64,000 nt of DNA from Protula sp. h YS-2021 (lineage: Eukaryota > Annelida > Polychaeta > Sabellida > Serpulidae): positions 92,289,725 to 92,353,724 of the forward strand of contig OX457027.1 of NCBI GenBank assembly GCA_949752745.1, read 5' to 3'. This document shows positions 1 through 11,669 of the stretch, piece after piece. Every line of letters begins with the position of its first letter. The stretch's first letter is position 1. The position numbers were made by a program, and so were the translations under genes. The notes under the pieces were generated by a model, which was not told where the DNA came from, did no database searches, and saw nothing but the letters and a program-made list of their open reading frames with translations.

Positions 1-1430
1 AATTTATTGAGAGTAAATGAAGAATATGAAAGGGTTTTTATGAGGGAAAGTGTTTCGAGATAGGAGTAATCCGTTTGAAGTTTACAATGGCGGTGAACTT
101 TTAACTCGATATGGATTTTCAAGAGAAGATATTCATTTTTCGGTGGAAAATCTCGAAAATTTGGAGTAGGAAACAAGAAGAAGCTTTAACGCTCCGAAAC
201 ATCTAAAAGCCTTCGATATTTGCATTGACAACCAGTTTATACGATTACGATTAGTCGCACTCTTTATGAAAATTTTGCAATATTGACTTAGAATGTAAGT
301 TGATAAACTTACGCGATGAATATGGCGTAAGTAAGTAAACTTACGTAAGCTTAATCTTGAGATCTAAGTTTAATATCTAAGTAAATAAACTCAGATGTTC
401 GTGAATACGGCCACAGATACAAGAGAATGTAACTGTCGTCAACTGTACCTCACGACCGCCACTCCCGAAAAGTTAATTTCATCCCGTATCAAAACATCTA
501 TTTTACAAAATAAAACATTTCCTTAAGTGTTTATTCAAACACTTATTAACACAGAATAAGAACAAGGGCAGAGATGAGAATTTTTCTTTGCATGTATGCT
601 TTTTTGGGTTCGACTGCCACAGGTTGCTTGCCTAACAATTTTTATGCAATGAACTGGCAATCTCCGGGCGAAGCACAGCAAGACAAGTATCGAACTATGC
701 CACAACAGCATGTGAACCTGGTTTTTGAGACAGGCTGTCATACCATATTGAACAGTGATGGTTCATTTTTCCGTTTCTGATATTTTTCCGAGATACTACC
801 CCAGATGACCCCTCAAGGCCACCGGATGTTTACACATGGAACGATATAGTAACTTATGAATGTATATCACCTACGGCCGCATTGAAGGCCAGGCTTGGAA
901 ATCTTAATTTCGAAGTGACTACAATTTGCCATCCTTTTTGGGAGGGAGGGAAATGGGGGAGCTTTAATATATTTTCTGCACCCAAGGAACGGGGAAGGGG
1001 AAAATAAATACAAACAAGCATTTTTTTTGGCTTTTCAATCTTTATTGAGTAAACATCAAGTTGATGCCATATAGCTTATTTAAATCGTTTTCCGCCCAAG
1101 CATCACATAACAAATAACAAAATGTACAGGCACATACACAGGAAAACAATGGGAGATCCATCGCGTCATTTCATTTCTCAATGTAAATTTACTTTGAGAT
1201 TACTACACGACTATTTCTTTGAAGAACTACTAAAAAATGACAAACTTTATTGTATCAAAATAATTTTTTTAAAATCTTTACATTTTTAGAACTAAAATCG
1301 CGTTTTGTTGTTTTTGTTTTATTTCTATTATTACTTTTTTCTTTTACTACCAGTAAGTTAGTGTAACTGAGATAATAGTAAAGGATTTTAAATTATTATT
1401 TTACAGAGAGCATGCATGAAAATAGTAAAT
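1..1430. other. Intergenic, no supported gene
   Basis: I see no gene with a recognisable product here. Short open frames near 535-780 look like chance. Around 285-400 there are several ACTTACG-type motifs in both orientations, and the stretch ending near 412 (TTCGTGAATACGGCC) looks like the end of a small inverted-repeat transposon, but I could not find the partner end. Near 420-475 there is a diverged piece of the repeat seen at 47.5-48.0 kb. Confidence 0.5.
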
Positions 1431-2085
1431 AGAGGGACCAAGTGTGCATCATATATAATAATCAATGATATATAACCCAAAAATACAACTTTGGGAGACC
1501 ATGCTTTGGTCTCCCTATTTACTATTTTTTATCTATGGTCTCTCTAAGTGACACCTTTAGTGTCTTTTAGCATATACAAAAGGTCTCCCTATGTTGGCAT
1601 ATTCTGTGTGCATATATTATCAAATGTGTGCATATATTATCATATGATATTTTTAGTGTCATTGTAGGTTCAACTCCTACAGGGTGCACGCATAACGATT
1701 TCTTATGCGGAGTTACTGCGCTCTCCGGTGGTGGTACACCAAACTTTAGTAATATTGTGCATCAAGTGTGCATCATATATAATAATCAATGACATATAAC
1801 CCAAAAATACAACTTTGGGAGACCATACCTTGGTCTCCCTATATACTATTTTTAATCTATGGTCTCTCTAAGTGACACCTTTAGTGTCTTTTAACATGTT
1901 CAAAAGGTCTTCCATTGTTGGCTTATTCTGTGTGCATATATTATCAAATGTGTGTATATATTATAAACTTTTTTGTTAGTGTCATTGTAGGATCAACTCC
2001 TTCGGGGTGCAGGCATAACGATTTTTTATGCGCAGTTACTGCGCTCTCCGGTGGTGGCACATCAAACTTTAGTAATATAATGATA
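1430..2085 (+). repeat. Interspersed repeat with tRNA T-arm-like box, two tandem units
   Basis: Two tandem copies of a unit of about 330 bp start near 1430 and 1740. Each has a GGTCTCCCTATTTACTATTT block, then TGTGTGCATATATTATC repeats, then GTAGGTTCAACTCCTAC followed by GGTGCACGCATAACGATTT. The GTAGG/CCTAC stem around TTCAACT matches a tRNA T-arm and B-box (GGTTCRANTCC), but I see no A-box or acceptor partner upstream. Further copies lie at 9120-9228, 10617-10770 and 10820-11050. A SINE-like origin is possible, not shown. Confidence 0.7.
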
Positions 2086-2383
2086 AAATATATGACTATC
2101 CCATCAATACCCCTCACTCCTCAATAAAACATTTGAGCCGCTAGATCGCTTTCTCAACATATCTTCTAGCACTGGCTATTGTTTCACTTCCTGCACCTCC
2201 GTCGCAATCATTTGTTTATTTCGCTTTGCTGGAAGGAGCGCTCTGCTCAGCTCTCAAGTAGTTCTTCTTTAATAAGCACGCCCGATCTGCCCACCATTGA
2301 TCTGATGCATCCGCATAATGTAGTATTTTAATAAAGAAGTCAGAAAAGACCTGTTTTGTTCACGCACTCTTCTCAGTATTTTG

Positions 2384-3651
2384 TCACTTCAGATACCTTC
2401 GAAAAATGCAGCAGTTTGAATGGAGGCTTCTTCCACATTGGGTACACAGTTGGTGTGCATTGAAGATGCCCAAGTCGCACTTGTCGCAGACATCGGTATT
2501 TTCTGGCGTTTCTAGTCTGGCAATGACGCCATCATTTGCTTTCTTGTGCTTAAGGAAGAAGCCATCACTGAAATTACGAAATATGCTCATTTAAATCTCT
2601 TATATATCAATTCATGTACTTCATTATCGTACCGCTTTTAAAGTAATTCTAAAACAAATGAAAGTACAATACCATACATCTCTATATGCTTCAAAAATAA
2701 AATATTACACGACAAGCCACGTCAAGTCCATATCCTTCGTCACAATTTAAATTCCTATTAGGTATACTGAAATAAGGACTCGTGTCAATCATTAATTCTA
2801 ACATTTTGAACACTTTAACCTAGACAAAAATATAAAATCCCACACCTGTTAACAACATTCAATACTAGCACAAGCAAATGGGAAACTACATCTGTAGCTT
2901 CTCCTGAGTACATGACACCATCTATTGAAGCTTTCTTGTCACTTGTATTCTGCGGAGTCTGGTTTTTATTCTTGTAAATCCTCGGGTCGCGTATATGCCA
3001 GGTTCGACAGGTTATCCTGCAAAAAATATATCCAATAAACGTTCGATAATTTTAAACATATTAAATGAAGCGAGTGACAACCTTTTAATCAGTACGAGTA
3101 CTATTTCTCCTACATTTGAGTGGGCCACAGCGTCATATCTGTAACATGTAGGGAAATTAACTAATATAAACAATAACAAAAACATATGCTCTGTAGTTCC
3201 AATCTTCTAGTTAATGGATATGGGCAATATCAATTTGGAATATTATGAAAAACAAGTTGCTGATAGTGCACCGTGAACGTAAATTTGCATGCAGCAACTG
3301 AAGTTGGCTTTTGGCCTATCTGGGTCACATTCACTTCTTTTCTTCCTCTCATGGATTCTTCCTCACCTCGAGGATTTTAAAAAGTATGAAAGTACGAATT
3401 GGTTTATTCAAAACTTTTGTGCTCTATGTTATAACTCAAGTAGTAGTACTAGTCAGTCACCAGGTTCTACGACATCTAAACCCTGCCAGAATCAGTATTT
3501 CCATGAATAAAAACTTTAATATCTATCGCCGAATCGCAATTTTATTTACCTTCTAAAGTTGATAAAGGAGCAATCCGCATTTGAACGTGGCTCCTTGCAA
3601 TTGGCACATCGCTGCAACCCTTTCAACATCATGGCAATCCTGGCTTTGTAC
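2384..3651 (-). pseudogene. Partial paralogue of the KDM3-like JmjC gene (5' exons only)
   Basis: Three exon-like blocks on the minus strand match the upstream exons of the JmjC gene at 17.9-25.5 kb. They are 3550-3651 (ends SFINFRR), 2846-3016 (contains RTWHIRDPRIY and KNQTPQ) and about 2384-2567 (VCDKCDLGIFNAHQLCTQCG). The same acceptor and donor sites are recognisable. The first block is 102 nt where the intact copy has 101, so it is frameshifted. The last block stops soon after the zinc-finger-like motif, and no JmjC exons follow. The second block looks better preserved here (RDPRIY) than in the other copy, and the CTQCG cysteine is kept here but is tyrosine in the other copy. I call it a decayed segmental duplicate; a very short transcript cannot be excluded. 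Confidence 0.75.
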
Positions 3652-4376
3652 CTAGGAGATTATAACAATAGCGGCAGAAAATGACATACTTTCAGTCAAT
3701 GGCAAAGCTTGGGCTAACAACACAGGTTCTTCCAGGCTTTTCCGGCAAAAAAAGAACGAAATATATTGCTGTTTTACTGTTTATCTACCGTTTCAGCACA
3801 AGTTTTTTTATAGGTTTCAGATTTGCAATCTTCGAAATATTGAAGGTGTGACATCTCACGGTGTTACTACACCGCACACGCGCCAAGGATCCTAGACGAC
3901 TGAACTTCTAATGTAATTGTTAAATCCCTCAACGTGCTCTGAAGCTGGGCTATGTTTTTGGAATACGCTACTGGAATACGCTATTCCAATCTGCTGTTGT
4001 GGTCGCAATAAAACTACCAGTAACCTAGGACCGTTCGCCACTTTTCAATGGTTTTAGCGCAATAACTCTCATCTTTTGGACGCGATCCGGAGATGCTGTT
4101 ATATGTAGCAAATTCAGAATTTTACACAAGTTTTGTGAAGTAAAATGTCATGATTTACGAAAATGCAAGGCCGGTGTATTTTTTTGGGCATGATTTTCCA
4201 GCTGTAACTCGCCACTTTATTCTATCATCCCGAAATATAAATTTTAAGTGCAAACTGTAAGACTATCAACTCGCTTTTCAAAATGACTGCTAAGAGCTAT
4301 AATGGTTACACATGAACACAAATCTTACTTGACATGCGTATACTGACGGTTTACTTATAGCAGCTCTGTATTTTGC

Positions 4377-4716
4377 AGCCAATTCGCACTTTCGGATTTT
4401 TCCGGTGGCGGTGTTGTTTCGACTGAAAATGTTGGGGGATAAATTATAAAGAAATGATAAGGGAAAAATATCAAAATTCTAATTTTCTTTCAACATACAC
4501 ACTTTCGAATTTATAAAGCCATCACATGATCTTTTAAAAACTATTTTACATATTATTCAGTGCCTTTAATAACCAACATGTGACTATATTTCTGGCAAAA
4601 TGGAATTTTGTTGATTTTTGCCGTTTTTTTCCTATCATTTCTTTATATCCTTATCCCACCTGAATTCAGCCGAAACGCAAAAACTTTTCGGCAAAAGTCA
4701 AAAGTGCGAATTGGCT
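4377..4716 (+). mobile_element. 340 bp MITE with TIR AGCCAATTCGCACTTT, copy 1
   Basis: The ends are AGCCAATTCGCACTTTCGG and CAAAAGTGCGAATTGGCT, an inverted pair. The same 340 bp unit occurs at 49831-50170, where it is flanked by TA on both sides. Here only the right side has TA. No coding capacity. The inverted ends and TA target suggest a Tc1/mariner-type non-autonomous element; the autonomous partner is not in the window. Confidence 0.8.
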
Positions 4717-4774
4717 TATTATCTCGTAAATCGCTCGATACATATGTATAAGAAACAAGTAAGTATTTGTGAAA

Positions 4775-4895
4775 CACACGCAGGCCCCAACCGCCCCCCC
4801 CCAAAAAAATTCATAGGGGTATAAAGCGATGGCGGACAGACGGACGGACACCCCAAACCTATTGGGCCCAAATCCGAAGGGTTGGTCGTCGTCGT
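4775..4895 (+). mobile_element. Short pearl-like repeat, family with CACCCCAAACCTAT end
   Basis: The motif order is AAGTATTTGTGAAACACACG, a C-rich tract, GGCGGACAGACGGACGGACA and AATCCGAAGGGTTGG. The same order recurs at 21903-22045 and 26043-26176. The ends GGCCC...CCGAAGGG could fold as a weak hairpin. A GTC-rich microsatellite follows. Confidence 0.65.
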
Positions 4896-5754
4896 CGTCG
4901 GTTTACGCTTTCAGAGCAAAGCTCTATACGTTTCTATACAGATTCTCTCCACCTAGTACGGTTTTGTGCTAATATTTTGGCTTGTAAGATTGAGTAGATT
5001 CCTTTATTTTGTAGATCGCGTTTTATTGTTGACAGGTATGTTGTTTTTTGTCTTCCTGGGGGTCTTTCCAATTCCAACGACGTTTTCTGATCAGAATAGA
5101 CCATGGTATTTGGGTTGGGGCCTAATTAATGTTAGCAGCTCTGTACCGCCATGTTTACAAGCAGACTCTTCACAGTCATTGTATGCACATCCACTAATAA
5201 AATAGTGCAAAATGCTTCAAGCAATACGTTACTATAGCATATAAAAAGAATTATATTCCATCACATTTCTGCTAAAACACAAAATTTATAGAAAAGAGGT
5301 GGTGGCAAGTAAGTATCCATATATTGCTACATATTAGTATCCAGCATCATACATAAATTTATACGCCCGAACTCTTTTTTTATTCGAAACAGTCAGAAAT
5401 TTGTACTCCCGCAAATTCTTCCGCAACATATGTGTTTCGACTGTTTGCGACGCCGTCACAGGCCATTCAATAAGTAAATACAAAGCATACCTAAAATCCC
5501 GAGAATTTTCTTAATTTTATATATTTTATATATATTTATTTTGAACTGCAATACCATACTATTACATTTCATCTAAGAAAAAAATATTGTGCAACTATAT
5601 CCATTTGTTTTACGTAAGTGGGATTTTTAATACCATGCTTTCAATATGAAAAATTAGTATTTAACTTAGCTAATATTTAGATGGCTGCTAATGGGAGTAT
5701 AAGTTTTTATAAAAGCGCTAAAATACAGAATTATACATTGATATATAATATTGC

Positions 5755-6613
5755 GTCAATTATGGCCAAAAAATTTTAAAATCAAAAATTGAAAAATTCG
5801 CCGAAAATACATTTTCAACGGAAATAAAAAAAAACATCGCAGTAAACATTTAAACGTTTCGTGAGTTCTTCCTACCAAGTTTCAGCCTAATCCAACAAAC
5901 TGTTTCGGAGATATGCCAACAATATGGCCCAAAAAGTTAAAATTCAAAAATTAAAAAAATCGCCAAAAATACATTTTCAACGAAAATGAAAAAAACTTCG
6001 CAGTAAACATTTTCACTATATGTGGGTTATTCTTGCCACGTTTCAGCCTAATCCAACAAACTGTTTCGGAGATATTGCAACAATATGGTCAAAAAAGTTA
6101 AAAATCCAAAATTGAAAAATTCGCAAAAAATACATTTTCAACGGAACTGAAAAAAAACTTCGCAGTAAACATTTACACGTTTTGTGAGTTCTTCTTGCCA
6201 AGTTTCAGTCTAATCCAACAAACCGTTTGGGAGATATCGCAACAATATGGCCAAAAAAAGTTCAAAATCAAAAATTTAAAAATTCGCCAAAAATACATTT
6301 TCAACGAAAATGAAGAAAAACTTCACAGTAAATATTTGCACTATATGTGTGTTGTTCTTGCCACGTTTCAGCGTAATCCAACAACAAACCGTTTTGGAGA
6401 GATAGCCTGCCAAAGTGAAAAAAATGCACGAAACCCCCCCCCGCTATGTTCAAAAATTTGCCAAAAATAGAATTTTTGAGGAAACGAAAAAAAAATACCA
6501 CGTTTTGAGAAAAATCGACTCATTAATTTTATAAGAACTCACTGCGGACAGACGAACGGACGGACACACCAAATGCTATATATGTCTCCCTTAGGGGGAG
6601 ACATATAATTCCA
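5755..6613 (+). mobile_element. Pearl-like element: 160 bp tandem repeats plus hairpin end
   Basis: About four to five tandem copies of a unit near 160 bp begin at CAATATGG around 5765, 5920, 6083 and 6243. Each contains AAATTCGCCAAAAATACATTTT and CCTAATCCAACAAAC. They are followed by GGACAGACGAACGGACGGACA and a hairpin ATATGTCTCCCTTAGGGGGA / GACATAT at 6583-6607. The architecture matches pearl elements of bivalves, which I infer to be non-autonomous Helentron relatives. Related right ends occur at 27780-27868 and 17047-17075. Confidence 0.7.
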
Positions 6614-7140
6614 GTAGACCAAGCCTATAAGTACATCAGGGTATAACGACATTGCGCTAATGGCGACGTTTTTATAAAGTCCAATTCTTTTTTCCCCATT
6701 TTCAAAGAGCTATTGTCCAAATTTGTTTTCCCAAAAATGTCTAAAAACTATCGAGAGCTTTAATGTAATTGTTTTTCTTTCTGGAGTCAATCACATTTTT
6801 ATATGCAAAAAGATGGTGTAAGTAACTAACGACATAAGGTTTTGTTGCCAGTTGAGAAATGGTGTCGCCAGATGACTTCTGACTTAAATTTATCACACAT
6901 TTTTGTTGTCAGTTGGCAGTTTTTTATCTTCACTGAACTACTTACACACTTGTTTAATAAATAAGTGCCTAATTGTACTATTTTCTTGTTGTTTGCTTCT
7001 ATGTACAAGTGCACTAAAATAAACAAACTGTAAGCTTTGAGTAATTTTATTGTTTCATATTTGCTTTACACACATTTGTTTATTTTTAAAATTTATTATT
7101 CAAAATAAACAATAACATATATGCAAAAAGATGCCATAAG
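6614..7140. other. Intergenic, no supported gene
   Basis: Nothing coding is recognised. A stretch of about 85 bp at 6828-6915 (GACATAAGGTTTTGTTGCC...) recurs at 7910-7990, so it is part of a small repeat. Confidence 0.4.
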
Positions 7141-7142
7141 TA

Positions 7143-7908
7143 ACTTGACTACGTCTCGAGGAGTACGTCTATCCCCCGTGGGGGATATGGTGTGCGTAAG
7201 GCTGTTGCGTGTTGACAACGCAAAATTTAGAAGTGGAAGGATAGGTAGACGTAGTGTCTAACATTTAAACGAATCAATCCATTAACCAGTAGGCGCGTGA
7301 GACTGTCGTAGGTACGCTAAGTCCAGCACCGATTTTCAAAAGTCCGCCATTTTGTCAATTTTTGCGCGATCCGGAAAATTCTTGGTTACTACACTGTGGA
7401 AAGATCCAGAGAAGCAGTGTACAAAATTTGAACCGAATCCATGTATTAATGTGGCCTGTAGGCGCGTGAGACTGCCGTATATACACTAAGTCCAGCGCCG
7501 ATTTTCAAAAGTCCGCCATTTTGTCAATTTTTTCCCGATCCGAAAAATTCTTGGTCACTGCACTGCACAAGGATCCAGAGAAGCCGTGTACAAAATTTGA
7601 AACGAATCCATGGATTAATGTGGCCTGTAGGCGCGTGAGACTGCCGTATATACGCTAAGTCCAGCACCGATTTTCAAAAGTCTGCCATTTGGTCAATTTT
7701 TGCCTGATCCGAAAAATTCTTGGTCACTGCACTGCGGTAGGATCCAGAGAAGCCGTGTACAAAATTTGAACCGAATCCATGCATTAATATGGCCTGTAGG
7801 CGCGTGAGACTGAAGCGTGACAGACGGACAGACAGACGGACAGACAGACGGACAGACGGACAGACCGAAAAGTTCAAAACTATATCCCTCCGTTGCACGG
7901 GGGATAAC
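7143..7908 (+). mobile_element. Pearl-like element with about 145 bp tandem repeats, copy 1
   Basis: It starts CTTGACTACGTCTCGAGGAG and contains the palindrome TATCCCCCGTGGGGGATA. Four tandem units follow, each with GGCGCGTGAGACTG, AGTCCGCCATTTTGTCAA and GAATCCATG. Then come a (GACAGACGGACA)n microsatellite at 7828-7864 and the hairpin end CCCTCCGTTGCACGGGGGAT. Copies of the same family lie at 9644-10342 (nested in Tigger) and 51652-52037 (one unit). I infer a non-autonomous, Helentron-related element. Confidence 0.75.
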
Positions 7909-7984
7909 TGACGACATAAGGTTTTGTCGCCGATTGAGAAACTGTGTCGCCAGATGACTTCTGACTTCACACATTTTTGTCGTC

Positions 7985-8230
7985 AGTTGCTTTTTACACG
8001 TAACAGTTCTCTTCTCGTCATGATGCTTGCGCTGAGGCTGGCAATGATGGTTCCCTACCACTGCAGGACCACGTAAAGCTTTTGCTAGCGGCCCAATCAA
8101 ATTGCAATATCTGACCAAGTAATTTTGAGTGAACATAATGAGACCATCATCTTGACATTTCCCAACTAAGACATCATCTCCGTTGTAGTGGTATGGCTCA
8201 ATTGTTATCAAAGCCATTTTCATCTATTAA
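7985..8230 (-). CDS. Possible exon of unknown function
   Basis: On the minus strand an open frame beginning at the ATG near 8223 reads MKMALITIEPYHYNGDDV and continues through LIMFTQNYLVRYCNLIGPL to a His/Gln-rich stretch. The composition looks like real protein, and a TAG acceptor-like site precedes the ATG. The rest of the longer frame (7693-7985) is translated pearl-like repeat and is not counted. I do not recognise the family and no neighbouring exon could be chained. It may be a captured exon fragment. Confidence 0.3.
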
Positions 8231-9115
8231 ACATCTGTTTAACATAAATACAAGCGGACTAGTCATATTTAAACTGTACCACTGACAAAGTTTCGCTACA
8301 ATATTTTCTATAATTAACCCCGTAGAAATTCTATTCATATCTCACTAGAAAGATGAGATAAAACTGTGACACAACGTGACCTGTTTGTTAATTTCTTCGA
8401 TATTTTTTTTTCTATAAGACAGTTTTTCAAATTTTCCAATTTTAATGTTTATCTTGTATTTCACTCGAAGTTTCGCCACAATAATTTCTACAATTTGACA
8501 AGTAGATTTTTTCTTCATATATCATTTGAAAGCGTGAACAAAGTCATCAACCATGACATGGGCGTTTTTTTTCTATTTTTTGCTTACAATAGGAAATAAA
8601 ACTTTTATAATGGTGAGGTCAACCCTAATTATCATAACCAAAGTGCGCCGCTCGCCATTTGACTTTGACTAAGTTTTATCGAGTAATATATGTTGATAAG
8701 GTTATGTATCGGACCTGTTTTTTACACGTAACAATTATCTTCTCGTTTTGTCTTGACGGTGCGTAGGAATAATAACAAAAGCACAGTGTTAATCACGTGC
8801 GTTTGTTTACATTTTACAACGTTTATACTTATATTTAAATGAAGCAAAGCGAAATAAAAGAGGCTCCGCTCATGTCGCGTATTGGCAGATAACTTGAGCA
8901 AAATCCGAGCTCCAAGTTGACGGTGGTTTTGATTTCGTTCAGAAATCGGTCATTATTTGACTTATTTGTCTGCTTTTAGTTTTTTGACAATTAAAAAAAT
9001 CAAAAGCTAAATTTATTAATGCAAAATTTACTAGAAAAACTGAAAATAAAAAAGTTGTTGACGGTTAACTTTTCGATATCGGAAGCTGGAGGGTCAGCTT
9101 CGTCTGTGTGTGTAC
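8231..9115. other. Intergenic, no supported gene
   Basis: AT-rich DNA without recognisable coding or RNA genes. At 8720-8750 a TTTTTACACGTAACA segment repeats one at about 7990. Confidence 0.4.
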
Positions 9116-9289
9116 TTTGGTCTCCCTATTGGCTATTTTTTATCTATGGTCTCTCTTAAGTGACACCTTTAGTGTCTTTTAACATATACAAAAGGTCTCC
9201 TTATGCTGGCATATTCTGTGTGCATATACAGTGAAACCCCGCTATTAGCGACAAAAAGTAACTGAATAATTTTGCCCCTAATGGCGGGG

Positions 9290-9440
9290 TGTCCCCAATT
9301 TCGAGGTCCTGTTCTATCTGACAACTACAACTAAAATCTCCGCCTATTTTTCTTACACTTTTTCCATCACTAGCTTTGATTATTTTAACTTTATCAGATA
9401 GCGAGAGGTAGTTCCGTTTTCTTTTCACATCACCGATATT
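9290..9440 (-). pseudogene. Tigger/pogo transposase N-terminal fragment (CENP-B-type HTH)
   Basis: The minus-strand translation contains KRKRNYLSLSDKVKIIKA followed by KSVRKIGGDF, matching the start of the CENP-B/pogo helix-turn-helix (KRK...LT..EK..II...G.S...IA..F). Only about 45 residues are recognisable. The frame then runs into the terminal repeat, so this is a remnant. Confidence 0.7.
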
Positions 9441-9643
9441 CAGACTTAACACGTTGTATAGCATCTTAACTGAGTATAACACAATGAATTAATTGTTTTA
9501 TTTATACGCATTTTAAAAGACAGAGCACATGTCAATAGAGTTCAGTCGTATTTATCTTCTCCCTTAAGCACACATCTTTTGTAATAGCCCTATTGTCTTT
9601 ATATGCACTGTACTCAGTACCCATAGATAACAATAGCGTAAAA

Positions 9644-10342
9644 AACTTGACTAAGTCTCGAGGAGTACGTCTATCCCCCGTGGGGGATATGGTTTGTGTA
9701 AGGCTGTTGCGTGTTGACTACGCAAAATTTAAAAGTGGAAGGATAGGCAGACGCAGTGTCTAACATTTCGACGAATCAATCCATTAACCAGTAGGCGCGT
9801 GAGAATGTCGTAGGTACGCTAAGTACAGCGCCGATTTTGAAAAATCCGCCATTTTGTCAAGTCCCAGCCGGAAAATGCTTAATCACTGCACTGCGGAAGG
9901 TCTCTTGTGTGCAGAATCTGAAACGAATCCATCCATTTTTGTGGCCTGTAGGCGCGTGAGACTGCCGTATATACGTCCAGTGCCAATTTTCAAAAGTCCG
10001 CCATTTTGCCCAATCCGGAAAATTCTTGACCATTGCACTGCGGAAGGTTCCAGAAAAGCCGTGTACAAAATATGAAACGAATTCATCTATTAATGTGGCC
10101 TGTAGGCGGGTGAGACTGCCGTATATACGCTAAGTCCAGTGCCGTCATTTTGTCATTTTTTTCCGATCCAACAAAAATATTCTTAGTCAGTGCACTGCGG
10201 AAGGGTTTAGAGAAGACGTGTACAAAATTTGAAACGAATGCATGTACTAATGTGGCCTGTAGGCGCGTGAGACTGAAGCGTGACAGACAGACGGACAGAC
10301 CGAAAAGTTCAAAACTATATCCCTCCGTTCCACAGGGGATAA
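9644..10342 (+). mobile_element. Pearl-like element with about 145 bp tandem repeats, copy 2 (nested)
   Basis: Same family as 7143-7908: CTTGACTAAGTCTCGAGG start, TATCCCCCGTGGGGGATA palindrome, tandem units with GGCGCGTGAGA, a GACAGACAGACGGACAG microsatellite and a CCCTCCGTTCCACAGGGGAT end. It sits inside the Tigger element at 9229-10616, so it inserted later. Confidence 0.75.
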
Positions 10343-11129
10343 CAAACACTACCGAGTAACAAGCTGATAGACGTTGTTTATATAACGTACAAAATATGGA
10401 CAGCAATTTGACTGTCCACAATAAAGGGATTTTTTTAAATGTGTAACCGTACTTACGGGATAAAAATAGTGTCCCTAATTCTGAATAGAGGGTTGTCCAC
10501 AATGGAGGGGTCTAGATATAACAGAACTCTATGGCGTTTTAAAACAGAGTGAAAAATGCTGTACATAATTCAGGGGTATCCATAATAGAGGGGTGTCTAT
10601 ATCCGGGGTTTTATTGTACTACCAAATGTGTGTATATATTATCAACTTCTTTGGTAGTGTCATTGTAGGTTCAATTCCTGCAGGGTGCACGCATAACGAT
10701 TTCTTATGTGGAGTTACTGCGCTCTCCGGTGGTGGCACATCAAACTTTGGTAATATAGTAAATAGGGGGATCAAATGCGCATCATATATAATAATCATTG
10801 ATATATAACCCAAAAATGCAAATTTGGGAGACCATACTTTGGTCTCCCTATTTACTATTTTTATCTATGGTCTCTCTAAGTGGCACCTTTAGTGTCTTTT
10901 AACATATTCAAAAGGTCTCCCTATGTTGACATATTATGTGTGCATATATTATTAAATCTGTGCATATATTATCACCTTTTGGTTAGTGTCATTGTAGGTT
11001 CAACTCCTGCAGGGTGTACGCATAACGATTTCTTATGTGGAGTTACTAAATAATAAGGAAGCCCCGATCTACCCACCATTGATCCGATGCATCGCATAAT
11101 CTATTATTTTAATAAAGAAGTCAGAAAAT

Positions 11130-11270
11130 ATTAAAAAGCCACATACCGAGTTTCATGAAATTTTTTGCAGGAGTTTTTAAGTGTTAACAAGCTCTTGCTG
11201 ACAGACCGACCGACACGTGGGGAAAAATGAATAACTGTGAGTGTGGAGAGAGGGGGACAGCTGTTTAATG
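11130..11270 (+). mobile_element. Right part of a pearl-like element (GACCGACCGACA family)
   Basis: It contains GTTTCATGAAATTTTTTGCA, GTTAACAAGCTCTTGCTGAC, a GACCGACCGACA microsatellite and GTGGAGAGAGGGGGACAGCT. A longer copy is at 15600-16130. Confidence 0.6.
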
Positions 11271-11272
11271 GG

Positions 11273-11536
11273 TTACGTATAAGTAAAGAATGTCAAAACA
11301 CAGCAGAAAAGACGTCAAATTGGATCTGGCTGAAACGACACGACAAGCAATGGTTACCATCATGATTGTGCCTCATCTCTCTAAGACGGTGGAATGATCA
11401 ACTACCGTGGCCCGGCCGCCTAAATGGTCTGATGATGAAACGGGCGAAACCAACAACCAACAAAAGGCGGTGCATCACTGATGACAAAGAGAGATGAAAT
11501 GCAGGAAACAAGAAACAAACCTGTAAGCTATAGTTA
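11273..11536 (+). mobile_element. 5'-truncated R2-clade element (3' end only)
   Basis: About 264 bp nearly identical to 14976-15238. It starts CGTATAAGTAAAGAATGTCA in the last codons of the retrotransposon ORF and ends AACCTGTAAGCTATAG. The full-length element begins immediately after it. This is the 3' tail of an earlier copy in head-to-tail arrangement, not an LTR. Confidence 0.8.
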
Positions 11537-11669
11537 CCACACCTGGATACAACCCAGTGACCGCCGGGAAAGGCCGGCTTCAACTCGGTAAGACGAGCTA
11601 CGACCTGGTAAGACGGGTGACATTGGCAGAGACCAAACAAAGCAGCATGAAGGGTCGGCACCCCCGCAT

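Larger units (their letters stand above)
2300..5720. repeat. Segmental duplication, copy 1
   Basis: This block matches 22.8-28.1 kb in direct orientation, interrupted by different insertions in the two copies. Clear anchor pairs are 2590-2700 with 24537-24655, 2840-3020 with 24690-24875, 3260-3660 with 25105-25480, and 5130-5330 with 26620-26830. Copy 1 carries a 340 bp MITE at 4377-4716. Copy 2 carries a hAT-like insertion at 23.08-24.53 kb. Confidence 0.8.
9229..10616 (+). mobile_element. Tigger/pogo-type DNA transposon, internally degraded
   Basis: The termini are CAGTGAAACCCCGCTATTAG and its diverged inverse CGGGGTTTTATTG, flanked on both sides by TA. The terminal regions show alternating 'unchanged strand' motifs such as AATAGAGGGGTGTCC typical of pogo/Tigger ends. 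A short transposase remnant sits at about 9290-9440 on the minus strand. A pearl-like element is nested at 9644-10342. The interrupted host repeat resumes exactly at the right end. Confidence 0.85.
9120..11050 (+). repeat. T-arm-like interspersed repeat split by a Tigger insertion, plus a further unit
   Basis: The GGTCTCC...TGTGTGCATATA repeat seen at 1.4-2.1 kb stops at 9228 and resumes at 10617 (TACCAAATGTGTGTATATATTATC), so the DNA between is an insertion. A second complete unit follows at 10820-11050. The T-arm-like GTAGGTTCAA...CC box occurs near 10665 and 10995. Confidence 0.7.

Noticed and set aside
1660..1700. tRNA gene
   Set aside because: Only a T-arm-like hairpin; no acceptor, D-arm or anticodon arm.
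7693..7970. Continuation of the 7985-8230 frame as protein
   Set aside because: This part is the translated pearl-like repeat (Val-Cys-Pro-Ser runs from the GGACA microsatellite).
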